From Eublepharis macularius (Eukaryota; Chordata; Lepidosauria; Squamata; Eublepharidae): DNA of 64,000 nt. The notes beneath the pieces were generated by a model that was given only the letters and a program-made list of their open reading frames with translations, did not search any database and was not told the DNA's origin. This document shows positions 20,984-33,084 of this stretch, in pieces. Every line of letters begins with the position of its first letter. The first letter of the stretch is position 1. Location of the stretch: the NCBI RefSeq assembly GCF_028583425.1, contig NC_072800.1, positions 11,235,001 to 11,299,000 of the forward strand. The letters are read 5' to 3'. The translations under genes were made by a program, and so were the position numbers.

Positions 20984-21212
20984 CAGGGCTTTTTTTCTGG
21001 GGAAAGAGGTGGTGGAATTCAGTGCGTTGCCCTCGGAGAAAATGGTCACATGGCTGGTGGCCCCGCCCCCTGATCTCCAGACAGAGGGGAGTTGAGATTG
21101 CCCTCCACACCGAGCTCTAAACTCCCCTCCGTCTGGAGATCAGGGGGCGGGGCCACCAGCCATGTGACCATTTTCAAGAGGTTCCGGAACTCCGTTCCAC
21201 CGCGTTCCCGCT
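20984..21212 (-). mobile_element. hAT-type hairpin MITE (F1), copy D, main part
   Basis: Reverse-oriented relative to copy A: starts cagggctttttttctgggg and carries gaaagaggtggtggaa, the 3' side of the family. The left TSD aaaaacag is at 20,976-20,983. The element is interrupted at 21,213 by a 2.36-kb foldback insertion. Its last 14 bp (gaaaaaaagccctg) lie at 23,581-23,594, followed by the second aaaaacag at 23,595-23,602. The TSD is thus perfect across the nested insertion. Confidence 0.88.
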
Positions 21213-23572
21213 AGGGGTGTGCAAGCCAAAAATTTTCGGCTAAAGCCGAAAGCAGAAACCCGAAAGAGGATTCTCTTTCATATAAGCCGAAAGCCGAAAC
21301 GGCCAGCCGTTTCGGCTTTCGGCTTTCGGCTTACTTTCGGCTTTCGGCTTTCGGCTTTTTCAATGGGAAAATGCCTCCGGCGTCTTCCCGGACGTCTGGG
21401 GGAGGCATTTTCCCACCGAATCAGCCCAAAATTGGTGGGGACCTTCCTCTAACCCCTCTCTACAAACCCCCCCAAGTTTCAGACCGATTGGACTTTGGGG
21501 GGCCATGTTATGGCCCCCCAAAGCAGGTCCCCCTATCCTCCCATAAGAAAGCGAAGGAGCAGCATATTGTTAGCATGCTGCTGCTCATCTTCTTCATTAT
21601 TTCCTATGGGGAAAAATGAAGAAGCAGGCTTCCTTTGCCAGGGGTGGCATTTTGCATGCAAAATGCCACCTCACCCTCAGGGGCCCTTCTCCCACCCCTC
21701 CTCCCACCCCCCACCAAGGCTCAGCCTGCTCCCACTTGGGGGGGGCATTTCATGGCCTCCCCAAGTAGGTCCTCTCAGCCCCTAAAGTCCACCCCTTACA
21801 GCCCCACACAAACCCAATTCCCCCCCAGCTGCCACACACAGACCCAAATCCCCACATTAGCCCCTCACAGACCCAAATCCACCCCCACCTGCCCCACACC
21901 CATAACCCCAGGAACAGGCTGGCAAAGGCCAGCCCTCTCCCTTTGTTCCCTATGCTGGGAACTTCTAAACTCTCTTTCCCTGGGCAATTCTGCACAGCCC
22001 AGGGGTGCCACAATGGTGGGCACACTTCTGAGTGCCAGCTGGTCCCTGTGAAAGAGCACCTGAACCACAGACACCCTCCCTCAAATTCCCCCACCACCTA
22101 CAGAGATGGCTGGCCAGCCAGCCCCATTGTTCCCTATGATGGGAACCAACTGCACAACAAAGAATAAAACAAGAACAACACAAAATAAAGTTTTTAAAAA
22201 ATTATTTTCTCCCTTCCAAAGTATAAGTAGGCAAAGCATTATGACACATTACACCAGCAGTCCCCCACACAGAAAAATAATACAACTCACTTAACATCAG
22301 AGAATCACAAAGCACGATTCCTGTCAAAAACACTTTATTTCTTGAACAGCTTTAGGTTACACAGCAGGGGGGAACACCAAAGGGCATGGCAGCACTATCT
22401 TACACAAAAATAACACAACTCACTTAACATCAGAGAATCACAAAGCACGATTCCTGTCAAAAACACTTTATTTCTTGAACAGCTTTAGGTTACACAGCAG
22501 GGGGGAACACCAAAGGGCATGGCAGCACTATCTTACACAAAAATAACACAACTCACTTAACATCAGAGAATCACAAAAACACAATTCCTGGCAAAAACAC
22601 TTTATTTCTTGAACAGCTTTATGTTACACAGTAGGAGGGCACAACAGGGCATGATAGCAATGTACTACAAAAAATAATACAACCCACTTCACCGTTTTTG
22701 ACAGCAATTGTGTTTGTGTGATTCTCTGATGTGAAGTGAGTTGTGTTATTTTTGTGTAGTACACTGCTTTCCTGCTCTGTTGTGCCTTCCTACTGTGTAA
22801 CCTAAAGCAGTTACAGAAATAAAGTGCTTTTGACAGCAATTTTTGGGGTGATTCTTTAATGTGAAGTGAGTTGTGTTATTTTTGTGTAAGATACTGCTTC
22901 CATGCCCTTTGGTGTCCCCCCCCCTTGCTGTGTAACCTAAAGCTGGCAGCTGGGGGGGAATTGGGTTTGTGTGGGGCTGTAGGGGGTGGACTTTGGGGGC
23001 TGAGAGCACCTACTTGGGGAGGCCATGAAATGCCCCCCCCCAAGTGGGAGCATTCTGAGCCTTGGTGGGGGGTGGGAGGAAGGGTGGGAGAAGGGCCCCT
23101 GAGGGTGAGGGGGCATTTTGCATGCAAAATGCCACCCCTGGCAAAGGAAGCCTGCTTCTTCATTTTTCCCCATAGGAAATAATGAAGAAGATGAGCAGCA
23201 GCATGCTAACAATATGCTGCTCCTTCGCTTTCTTATGGGAGGATAGGGGGACCTGCTTTGGGGGGCCATAACATGGCCCCCCAAAGTCCAATCGGTCTGA
23301 AACTTGGGGGGGGTTTGTAGAGAGGGGTTAGAGGAAGGTCCCCACCAATTTTGGGCTGATTCGGTGGGAAAATGCCTCCCCCAGACGTCCGGGAAGACGC
23401 CGGAGGCATTTTCCCATTGAAAAAGCCTAAAGCCGAAACGTTTCGGCTTTTTTTCTTTCGGCTAGCCGAAACGTTTCGGCTTAGCCCGAAACGTTTCGGC
23501 TAACCTGAAAGAAGCCGAAACACTTTTGTTTCGGCTTTCTTTCGGCTTTCAGAAAGCCGAAATGCACATCCC
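21213..23572. mobile_element. 2.36-kb foldback (giant inverted-repeat) DNA element nested in MITE D
   Basis: The termini are aggggtgtgcaagcc and the near complement aatgcacatccc. The octamer ttcccgct is duplicated at 21,205-21,212 and 23,573-23,580 (7-8 bp, depending on whether a terminal T belongs to the element). The arms, about 21,213-21,835 and 22,937-23,572, are long inverted copies of each other. In order from the outside they contain ttcggcttt-rich repeats, gaaaatgcctccggcgtctt, ggaccttcctctaacccc, ggggggccatgttatggcc, gcagcatattgttagcatgc and ggcattttgcatgcaaaatg. The centre carries tandem repeats. No transposase is encoded. Length, 8-bp duplication and short termini suggest a non-autonomous hAT-like foldback element. 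Confidence 0.8.
22282..22680. repeat. 133-bp tandem repeats, three units, inside the foldback element
   Basis: Units start at 22,282, 22,415 and 22,548 (acaactcacttaacatcag) with a degenerate fourth start at 22,679. Each contains gattcctgtcaaaaacactt, tatttcttgaacagcttta and gcatggcagcactatctta. Two reverse-complement units follow at about 22,690-22,935 (gaagtgagttgtgttatttt). The array therefore forms part of the palindrome. Confidence 0.85.
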
Positions 23573-23602
23573 TTCCCGCTGAAAAAAAGCCCTGAAAAAC
23601 AG

Positions 23603-24507
23603 GATATTCATTTTTAAATATATAAATAAACCTAGTGGACAAATTTTTTCATCACCCCCACAAAATCCCTGACTATGTCAGCCCAGTAAGTCTTATAAGT
23701 GAGAGTTCTTATTTTCCAGCTATCCCTTACATGGCTGCTGTTGAGAGATATAATTTTTCTGGGTGGCATATTAGGTTGGATCCAGCAAGTTCATTCCACG
23801 AAGGGCAGCCATATTCTCCCCCTGCCTGTTGAAAGGCTCGGAGATTTCTCGTGCCAGGGGAAGACATTAACAGAAGCGACCCTGGGATCCAAGGCTCAGT
23901 CTGGATGTCAACAATATTAAGCCAGCATAATCTTTAGAAACTCTAGGCTCTGCAATTTTATTAATTTTGATCAAAATACCACCCTCAACATTTGAATTGT
24001 TCGGACAGTGCTACCATATATGGCAGACTTTTCTCCCATTCTCATAACCCCTCCCACATAGCCAGTTCTTGCTCTCGTTATATTATTTATTAAAGTATTT
24101 CTCCTCCACCCTTCCATCCCGTTATAGATCCCCAGGGCAGGAACATATAAAATAATATAAATATCCCACTATAATTAATACACAATATACAATTACAACA
24201 AACTAAAAGCAAACTGAAAAGCTTTAAGCAGTATAAAAAATTGCAAATGAAGCCAGATATTGCAAATACAATGGAAGCACCACAAATGCCAAGAAAAACT
24301 TAATTAGCCAGCCTGTTAAGTATAATATTTGTTATTTAATTTCCAGACCTGTCTCTTAAAGGTTTTTCAACAAGTTTAGAACAGCAATAGATAATTCAGA
24401 AAGGGAAAATAAACAGGAATTGGAGGGCACCATAAAGACTAACACATTTTTACTCCAGCATAAGACTACCTGGACTAGAGAGTAATTTAATTTGTGTGAG
24501 GCACTAG
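23603..24507. other. No gene; possible reverse repeat tail at about 24,080-24,200
   Basis: The stretch attatttattaaagtatttc and ctccacccttcca resembles the reversed tail of a SINE/LINE but lacks a head. The remainder is AT-rich with no supported feature. Confidence 0.35.
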
Positions 24508-24597
24508 TAGCGCGATCCTATAGAAAGTTACTCCAGTCTAAGCCCATTGAATTCTATTATCTTAGACTAGAGTAACTCACTATAGGATTGCACTGTA
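24508..24597. repeat. 90-bp palindromic repeat (family F7), copy 1
   Basis: The left arm gcgatcctatagaaagttac and tccagtctaagcccattgaa is mirrored by ttagactagagtaactcact and ataggattgcactg. A second copy is at 25,171-25,258. It is consistent with a very short MITE. Confidence 0.65.
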
Positions 24598-24598
24598 A

Positions 24599-25026
24599 GT
24601 CTCTCTACACGAGACGCCTCAATGTGTGTTCGTCACATGTAGGGAGACAATGTTAGCTAGGAAGCATAGTTTAAAAAGACAGCTGGTAGAGATCACTCCT
24701 CAGAGGGTTTGTTAATTTCATCTTTGCCTCCCTGAAGTCTCTATCAATTTCACCTCTCCAGTCTAAAACTGTGTGGGATTGCAACCAGAGGGCAGCGAGG
24801 AATCGAAAGGGGCTGGAGCTGCCTTCCAGAGCTGGGTTTGGACCTAGAGAGGTTATAATGGGCTGAAGTTTCCCTTGTGGCATTTCACAGCCCCTTCACA
24901 CAGCTCCAGTGTATAGCAAAGCCTTTGACCTGCTGCTGGCTCTGTCTTTTTAAACTAACCTTTCCGGCAGACACTGTATCACCTGATACGTGTTCTTCAC
25001 GTGTCAGATATCTTGTGTCGAGAGAC
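24599..25026. mobile_element. TNA-type MITE, F2e subfamily, 428 bp
   Basis: Starts gtctctctacacgagacgc and ends with the approximate complement atcttgtgtcgagagac, flanked by TAA and TCA. The inner arms include gtttaaaaagacagctgg and its mirror ctgtctttttaaactaac. The body includes ctcagagggtttgttaattt, shared with the F2b element at 25,474. Confidence 0.65.
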
Positions 25027-25170
25027 TCACTGAGGCCCATGGTACCAAGGCTGTTGCGTGAAAGATGTTTGTCTTTAAAGCACCAATAGGTGCTTTAGCT
25101 GCTTGTTGTGTTCATCTTGAGAATGTTCTTTGTCCTGAAAAGGAAGGGACTACATAGCCTTTAAGGGGCT

Positions 25171-25258
25171 CACAGTGCAATCCTTAGTAGAGTTGCACCT
25201 TTCTAAGCCTATTGATTTCAGTGGACTGAGAAGGGTGTAACTCTGTGTAGGATTGTAC
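25171..25258. repeat. F7 palindromic repeat, copy 2
   Basis: Arms cagtgcaatccttagtagag and gtgtaactctgtgtaggatt around ctaagcctattgatttcag. Confidence 0.6.
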
Positions 25259-25473
25259 CGTCTATTGATTTTACAGTTGGGGAGCTGAGGCTGGCTGAGA
25301 GATTGGTCCCTCTGGTACCACCCAATGCGCCCAAGGCTGAGCTGAGATTTTAAGCCACCAGTCCAAGAACAATGTTGCTCCTTGCCCAGAAAACCACTTG
25401 CTTTCTAATGGATGAACATTCCTCCTGTGTATGAGTAGTTTCTTTTTCATGAATTAGAACATTTTCCAAGTGA

Positions 25474-25841
25474 GAGTTAAACTACAAGAGATGAATGACA
25501 CGAAGACGCTTACGTGAAGGGAGCGGCAATGTAAGCCGGGAAGCTGAGTTTTAAATGACAGATCGGAAGGCTCTTGTCAATCTCCCCTCTCTACAGAGCT
25601 GCAAAGATCACTCCTCAGAGGGTTTGTTTATTTCTTCTTCGCCTCCTAGAAGGGGAGGTAAAACTGGCAGAGCCTTCGGAAATAGGAAATAAGCCCTCTG
25701 AGTAGCGATCTTTGCTGGCTCTATAGAGAAGGGAAATTGACAGAGCCTTCTGATCTGTCTTTTAAACTCGGCTTCCCGGCTAACATTGCAACTCCCTTCA
25801 CGTGCTCCTCCTTGTGTCATTCGTCTCTTGTAGCTTAGCTC
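25474..25841. mobile_element. TNA-TSD MITE (F2b), 368 bp
   Basis: TIRs gagttaaactacaagagatg and tctcttgtagcttagctc are flanked by TGA at 25,471-25,473 and 25,842-25,844. The inner arms share cctctgagtagcgatcttt / gatcactcctcagagggttt and cagatcggaaggctc / gagccttctgatctg. No transposase. Confidence 0.72.
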
Positions 25842-26224
25842 TGAGAGGGTCAGCCTGAGATAAAGGGATAGGATGAGGTACATCCTTGCTGGAGCACACC
25901 CCATCTCTTGTGACTCAGGTCATTGGTGGAGAGAAATTAGGTGGGGGAGAAAAGGGAATCTGGGAGGCGGCAGGCTCCTGAGCCCCCCACCCTGCCCAAG
26001 TATGAATAGGCTGCCAAGGAGAGCCAAAGGGAGGGGCTGAGGGGTAAATAACATGACAAACCGAACCATGCATAGTAATCTAGGCAAGTTTGACAAAAGG
26101 CCAGGATAAACGTGTGACGGTTACGCAGACAACAAAGGGCAGCCATTGGACTGCCCATCCCGCAGCTTGAGCATTAGCAGGTCTCTGACCATTTTCATCC
26201 CCTCCTGGTGATCTGTGACTACCG
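25842..26224. other. No feature recognised
   Basis: No supported gene or repeat. Confidence 0.4.
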
Positions 26225-26411
26225 AGTCCAGCTTGGGAAACTCCTGGAGATTTGGAGGCAGAGCTCGGGGAGGGACCTCCGCAGGGCATAATGCCACAGA
26301 GTCCACCCTCCAAAGCACCATTTCCTCCAGGGAAACTGGACCTGGTAGTCTGAAGGCCAGTTGTAATTTCAGGAGGACTCCAGCCCCCCCCCCGGAGGTT
26401 GGTAACCCATG
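26225..26411 (+). repeat. F3 repeat
   Basis: Shows agcttgggaaactcctggag, gggcataatgccacagagtc, caccctccaaagcaccattt, cagttgtaatttcagg and a terminal ggaggttggtaaccca. Confidence 0.7.
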
Positions 26412-26758
26412 TTTGAAGTAATATTGAGTATAGACTCTATGACAAAGAATCTTACATTGCTCTTTAGGCAGAGATTGGAGAGGTGGATGTCTTTATCTTT
26501 TACAGTTTTACCTTAATATATTCTGAGGTCAGGTGACCAAAACACATTCCCTCAAACATGGGATAGACCCTTCAAGAAACCAGTTTTGTCTCTCATCTCC
26601 TTGTGCTGATTATTTTTCAACCTTTACAGTGTACTAAATCCACAATTTCAGGAAACTATTTCTAGTATATCCAAGATAGTATATATCCTCAGTGCTGAGA
26701 TAATCTTTTTGAACACTGATTCCTCTGTGACAATTAATCTTGTATTTCTTCCATCATT
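26412..26758. other. No feature recognised
   Basis: AT-rich, no supported gene or repeat. Confidence 0.4.
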
Positions 26759-26976
26759 AGGTTTGCCATCCTCCTGGCTGTTGCTAGAGATCTTCTGGAA
26801 TTACAAATGACTTCTGGACCACAGAGAGCAGTTCCTCTGGAATAAAATGGCTGCTTTGGAAGATGGACTGTATGGCATTATAGCCTACTGAGATGTCTTC
26901 CCTCTCCAAACTCCACTCTCCTCAGGATCCACCTTAAATATCCAGGAATTTCCCAACCCAGAGTTGGCAACCCTAT
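26759..26976 (-). repeat. F3 repeat
   Basis: Full-length reverse copy: aggtttgccatcctcc, tagagatcttctggaattac, aaatggctgctttggaagat, ggcattatagcctactgag, ccaggaatttcccaaccc and agagttggcaacccta. Confidence 0.75.
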
Positions 26977-27037
26977 CTATCACCTGGGCTTGCAATATCT
27001 TTCTGTGACATTTTTGGCTTCCCAGAAAGTACTTCAA

Positions 27038-27222
<185 letters not shown>

Positions 27223-27631
27223 CATTCTACTCATCTGACCTATAGGTCTTAAGTACTGTTTATCAAACATGATTGGGAACATGAGGAGGAAAGGAAGAAT
27301 TCAGGCGAGAGTTAATATGTAAACTACAATAAAGCTGATTTCCTGTAAGTTGCCCGAATTCTCATGGCCTAAACTAAAAATTTAGCTAAAATGGGTAACT
27401 TTTCTACTCTTGAGTCTGCTAATAGTTTAGGAACTAAAATATCTACTGTAGACTCAGTCCACTGTCATGTCAAAGGTTCAATCCATTTCTGTCTCACCTT
27501 GTTGTACCGGGGGCTTTCAAATAAAACATGACTTACAGATTTGATAACACCCAAGTCACAGTTGCAATATCTATTTGAGAAAAGTATGCCCAATATGTGG
27601 CCTTCAGAGACTGCAGAAGGTAGTACATTTA
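27223..27631. other. No feature recognised
   Basis: No supported gene or repeat. Confidence 0.4.
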
Positions 27632-28159
27632 GAGTCAAACTACACCAGATGCCCGACACATGTTCATCACATGTTGGGCCACACAAGGTTCTCTGGGTAG
27701 TGTAGTCTTACAAAGAACAGCCAATCCATGCAATTCTCTGCTGGGGGAAAAGTGGTGTGAGGGGGATTCTCTCTTTGTCTCTTGCAAAAAGCCTCAGCTC
27801 GGGTTTTCCTCTGGGAGCTTGGGTGGGGGTGGACATAACAGGAGGCAGAAAGAGAGGGGGAGAGAGAATTCCCCCCTACTGCTCTTCTCCTTGGCAGAGA
27901 ATCACATCATAGATTCTCTTTCTCTCTTGCAAAAGCTGCCCTAGATTTCCTGCCTCCTGTTTTGTCCATACACATCTCACCCCTGAGCTCCCAGAGGAAA
28001 ACATGAGCGGAGGCTTTTTGCAAGACACAGAGAGAATTCCCCCCACCGCTCTTCCTCAGGCAGAGAATCGCATGAAGCAGCCATTCATTATAAGACTACA
28101 TTACCCAGGGAACCTTGCAGGACCTGACACATGTCCGGGCATCTTGTATAGTTTCCCTC
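27632..28159. mobile_element. Foldback MITE (F2c), 528 bp
   Basis: Begins gagtcaaactacaccagatg followed by cccgacacatgt. It ends with the mirror acatgtccgggcatcttgta followed by tagtttccctc. The flanking trinucleotides TTA and TTT fit a decayed TNA TSD. The inner arms are also inverted (cttgcaaaaagcctc / gaggctttttgcaag and gacataacaggaggcag / ctgcctcctgttttgtc). Confidence 0.7.
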
Positions 28160-28816
28160 TTTGTCATATGAGCATAATTGCTCATCTATACTTTGGAACT
28201 GTTAAGCTGAGCAAATACATTGGAATTGTAAAACTTGGTGGGATCCCCATGTAAAAGGAAGACTAAACCCTCCTAGCTCTGAAAACAGTGCTGTTTGCAT
28301 CTATCTTTGTAATTAATTTCTTGAGGGTTTTACAAGCTGAAGGAAAGGTACTTCAATTAACATTGCTTGTCTGCATAATGCTGGATGATCAACACTCCTT
28401 TAACCACATGAGGACAGCTGATTCTCATTCTTATTGCCAAGGGTACAAAGGAGAAACATCCAGTTACATTGGAACACTTGCTTTATGCCCAACGCCTTTG
28501 TTTTAGGCAGCCTAGCATTTCAGTCTCTTCAAAGGAAAGGAGCAGATTAAATACAGACTAGCAAAAGGATAATGAATGTCTGAGAAAATTTTGTTGACAA
28601 AAGGAAGTGCTCAAAACAGAGCTGAAAAGAGCAGGAGGAAAAGAATAACGAGAAACAACTGCTCTGGATTACGATACTGCCAGGCAGAAGAAAGGAAAGC
28701 AAGCCTTCCAATCCCCTAAGGGGTGCTTTGCTACCTGAGCTCAGAGCTGGCCTTTTCTATCTTCCCTGAGCGATCATTCCAAGAACCCTTAAGCTTGTCT
28801 ATTTGTAGTCATAAAT
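28160..28816. other. No feature recognised
   Basis: Unique sequence, no supported gene or repeat. Confidence 0.4.
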
Positions 28817-29026
28817 AGAGTTGCCAACTCCAGTTTGGTAAATTCCTGGATATTTGAGGGATAGTTCCTGGGGAGAACAGAGTTTGAGGAGGGGAGGGAG
28901 AATAGTGTCTACATGAACGATACAGTCCACCCTCCAAAGCTGCCGTTTTCTCCAGGGGAACTGATCTCTGTATTCTGGAGAGCAGTTGTCATTTTGGGAA
29001 GAACTCCAGGAGATTGGCAACCCCTA
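28817..29026 (+). repeat. F3 repeat
   Basis: Begins agagttgccaactccagt and ends ggagattggcaacccctag, with the usual ccaccctccaaagctgccgt and ctccaggggaactgatctct core. Confidence 0.78.
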
Positions 29027-29853
29027 GTCACAAATCTGGATGGCTTAGGACACTGCCAGAAGCAAAAGTAGAAAAATCATCTCCTTTAGACTTCGGTACA
29101 CATAACATGGTATTCTCTCTGGAATTGGCCACCTGAACAAACTGGCCTTGGGTTAGCAAGAATAGGGGACCATTTTTCCTAGCTGTTATCAACCACACAA
29201 CCAGCAGACACTCTGCAGACAAAGCTTTTCCAGGCATGGAGATAAAGGGTGGGACAAGCATCACCTAATTTTGGATCTGGATTAGAAAATTACTGGATCA
29301 GAAAAAGATGCCCCCGTTGTGTTAAGTGCAGGGGTCTTTCTCGAGGACAATGCGTCCCATCCTATGCAAATCCAGATTCCATTTTCATTGCATGACCATA
29401 TTTTGCCAGGTGAATCTGGCAGCCATTTTCTATACATCAAATGAGATGTGATGTAACTCATTGGGACTGCCAACATTTCCTCGCCGCCCCCCGGCAGGGA
29501 TCCTATGCTTTTGTGATAAGCAGAAATTCTGCAGGCAAAGCATTCTCCTTTATTGCCTCTGCAGGCATGGAATAGTTTTTCCTGCTAAATGCCTCTTTGC
29601 CATATTATTGTTAAAAGCACAGGAGCACCAAGAGGGTAAAAAAGGATCGCCGTTCTATAGCTTATACCTTCCACCTCATACAGTTCTCCACAGACCAAAT
29701 AACCTTGGCCAATAGCACGTCCACTTTAAGAGCTTACTGTATTGTTAAGGGCTCCATGCAATTTATGAAGTCAAAAATTGAATTCTAAGAACTGTCAAAA
29801 TGATAGGCAGTTTGAAACAGGTAATTTGGACCCTTCAAGTCTGAAATGGAAAC
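29027..29853. other. No feature recognised
   Basis: Unique sequence; chance open frames only. Confidence 0.4.
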
Positions 29854-29995
<142 letters not shown>

Positions 29996-30387
29996 AGCAT
30001 CTTATGAAGTATGGCTTGTTGGTTCAGTGCCGGTGCCTCAGAAAGCACAGTGTGTGCACATATATATTTATCGCCTTTCCCTCTTCCTATGTTTAGAAAT
30101 GACACTTTTGGATTTGCACGGTTTGAGAATAATTGTGCTTTTGCTTTCTCGTGGGGTGGGGCCACATTGTGGGAAGTTTTTGGCCAGGAAGGATGTGCTC
30201 TTTAACCACAAATGTCAAAGGACTGAAAAAAATCCTAGTTGTTTCCAGGCCTGAGTCCCACACGTACATCTGTGCCAAGACATGCCTTCTGGGACGAATG
30301 CTAGGCAAAGCCATGGGGAGCTGAACCAGAAGAGTAGCCACGTTATCCACAAAGAAGCTTTTGTACTTTAAAGACTAATAACTTAAG
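29996..30387. other. No feature recognised
   Basis: Short overlapping frames on both strands, none with coding support. Confidence 0.4.
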
Positions 30388-30602
30388 AGAGCCAGTGTTG
30401 TACAATGGTTAGAGCACTGGACTAGGCACTGCGAGGCCCAGCTTCAAATCTCCACTCCACCATGGAAGTCTATTGGGTGACCTTGGGCCAGTCACATCTG
30501 CTCAGCCTAACCTACCTCGCAGGGTTGCTGTGAAGATAAATGGAGGAGAGGAGAACAATGTAAGCCACTTTGGGTCCCACTGAGGAGAAACACGGGGTAA
30601 AA
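30388..30602 (+). repeat. Sauria-type SINE, best-preserved copy
   Basis: tRNA-like head agagccagtgttgtacaatg, ggttagagcactggactagg (A box), cagcttcaaatctccactcc (B box), then gtgaccttgggccagtcaca, ctcagcctaacctacctcgc, agggttgctgtgaagataaa, gtaagccactttgggtccc and gaggagaaacacggggtaaa. Confidence 0.88.
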
Positions 30603-30866
30603 ACAAGCAAACTGTGGCAGAAACTTCCAGAGATGAGTTCTGGCTCATGAAAGCTTCTGTTGCTATACATTCGTAAACTTTTAAGCTGCTGCTAGAATTT
30701 AATATGGCTACTTCTCAGGAATTTGTTACTGTGTGATCTAGCATGGCTCTGCTGTATCTTAGGTCAAGGGGGCGGTTTATTTTTCATCCAGTTACCAGTG
30801 TGACAAAGATAATACAGAGGGCCGTGTACAAAGGATCAACTTTGAGTCTCAAGGGCTGGGTTCAGC

Positions 30867-31080
30867 TAGGCTTGCCAGCCTCCAGGTGATAGCTGGAGAG
30901 CTCCCAAAATTGCAACTGATCTCCAGGCAACCGAGATCAGTTCCCCTGGAGAAAATGGCTGCTTTGAAGGGTGAACTCTATGGAATTATACCTCACTGAG
31001 GCCCCTCCCCAAACCCCACCCTCTTCAAACTCCACCCCCCAAATCTCTAGGAATTTCCCAACCTGAATCTGGCAACCCGA
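30867..31080 (-). repeat. F3 repeat, full length
   Basis: Begins taggcttgccagcctccagg and ends ccaacctgaatctggcaaccc, with gatcagttcccctggagaaa and gaattatacctcactgaggc in between. Confidence 0.78.
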
Positions 31081-31289
31081 GGTTCACCAGTAGCAGAGGC
31101 TACATTTAGCCTCCACGTACTCAAGGACAGCCTTTTTCTGTCTCCCATACAAGTGAATTCCCACATTTTCCTCCAGTGGGAAAAGTAAAGCATTGCATTT
31201 GCGCACAGTGGTCCTTCCCTGTGTCCTCAGGTTGCCCATTCCATAAAAAAGGGCCGCCTCCAAAAAGCCTGACTGGAAACACTTCTCAC

Positions 31290-31436
31290 GGCTGCTTCCA
31301 CACACGTTGGATAATGCACTTTCAATGCTCTTCAGCGATCATTTGGAACTGAGTTTTCGAGTGTGAAACAAAAAATCCACTTCCAAAGGATTTCTAAAGC
31401 GCATTGAAAGCGCATTATCCAACATGTGTGGAAACG
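31290..31436. mobile_element. Palindromic MITE, gctgcttccacacacg type (F5-like)
   Basis: The left arm gctgcttccacacacgttgg and ataatgcactttcaatgc is mirrored by gcattgaaagcgcattatcc and aacatgtgtggaaac. Centre at about 31,363. No clear TSD. Confidence 0.65.
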
Positions 31437-31594
31437 GATGTGCAGCCTGCTTCACACCGCAGTTTATCCACATGATCCCCTATGCAAGAGAGCCCCCTTG
31501 CATGCGTGAATTGGCCTTTGAAGAATCTATTTCTTGGCAGGTTTCATGCCAGCAACCTTCTTTAGAATTTCAGAACAAGTTGGCTCTCCACTGT

Positions 31595-31668
31595 GTAATC
31601 TGCCTTGAGTCTCAGTGAGAAAGGAGGATTATAAATAACATAAACCAACCAACCAACCAACCAACCAT
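31595..31668 (+). repeat. SINE/LINE 3' tail with (AACC)n
   Basis: The sequence ctgccttgagtctcagtgag, ggaggattataaataaca and then an AACC repeat. It matches the tails at 14,405 and 43,870. Confidence 0.6.
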
Positions 31669-33084
31669 GTGTTGGACTCACCCAGCCAGTAGGATCCACA
31701 TTCACTGATGCGTTAAGCCAAGGTGAGGGGGCAACTGTGGCTCCATTCCATAAAAATCCATCCTCGTGCACACTCTAACAATCGGAGTTCAGGCATAAAA
31801 TCTTGCCAAATCCGATTATTGGCAAACTTCCCACCAGATGCAAGGAGGAAACCCTGTGTTTTGAATGCTTCAGTATCCCAGATTCGTTGCTCAAGGACAG
31901 ACCCTTTGAGGCTTCCCTGGTTTAGAGTCTCTTTCTAGAAGATATTTCAAACAAGATTAAAAGCCACACTCTGCCATGTGTGGTTTCAAAACTTCTCCCC
32001 ATGTCCCCCTGCTATCGACTTTCTTTTAAATTCCTTTCTTTTCTTTCCCATGAGCATTCTGGGAAAGGTTTAGATTCAGAGTACAGATTAGAACATACGA
32101 TGTAGTAGCAAGGAAGAGAACCTCTGAGCAGGGGTAGAGTGCATTTCTCTATACCCTGAAAAAGGTCCTATGTATCTGGGGACTGGGAAAACCCTGTCTG
32201 AGTAGAAAGCATGGCTGCAGGCTGGCTTGACATTCTTATTTTAGAAATTAAATACTAAGTGGATGCCGGAGAAAGGGAAGAGGAAGAAAACGAACATTAG
32301 CAAGAAATGACAACGCAGAGCAAGAATCAGGCAGTCAAAGAACAAAAACATACTCTCTGGAATGCAAGGACATTTTTCTACCTTTCTCTCTTGATTCCTG
32401 ATTACAAACTGCAAAACATCATTTCCCCAGTTCTTAGAAAGCTCATACTCTAGAAATCTAGTTGAGCCTTAAGGTGCTACTGGACCCGAATCTTGCTCTT
32501 CTACTACAAACCAACACGGCCGAAACCAGTTCTTAGATTTACTAATATATGAAGACTGGTATGTAATAAGTTGGGATGTTGGCTTAATGTATTCCAGTAT
32601 TGTCTACTTTAATTAGTAGATTGTCTCTAACTCGAGCTGTTGTGGAAGCTTGGCTAAAAATGGGTATTTCTTTATTTCTTTACCTATTTGTTTAGAATAT
32701 TTAGCAAGCTACTAGCAACTATATCTGACACACACAACAGCTATACCTTCTCCCTTCCTTCCCCAATTTGAAATTTGTGTGAAGCGGCACTAGGTGAGTC
32801 AGACCATCGAGGATTTTGGCCTGGTATTGTAACTTCCACCAGGTAACTGGTCCTGGCCCCTGGCCCTTCTGCTTGCAACCCAACCTTCATTCAAACCGAC
32901 CGCCTTTCCATATATATTTTCATGATTTAAGACATCTGTATGCTACTTTTTAACTTTTGCTAAAACTCAAATTTTCAGTAAAACAACATTAAACTATCGA
33001 TCAATTAATAATGGCTGGTTTAAAAGAAATATAGCAAACAGATCTGAACAAGGCCATTTCCTCGCATCCCTAAAGAGACAGCCT
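31669..33084. other. No gene; F9 fragment at about 32,455-32,520
   Basis: The block ttaaggtgctactggacccg and ctacaaaccaacacggccg is the right end of the F9 repeat. The rest is unassigned. Confidence 0.45.

Noticed and set aside
21495-23284. Nearly identical proteins of about 75 residues on opposite strands (21,495-21,785 + and 22,937-23,284 -)
   Set aside because: They are the two arms of the foldback element read outward. Low-complexity Ser/Pro/Lys composition and the presence of stops in other copies argue against a gene.
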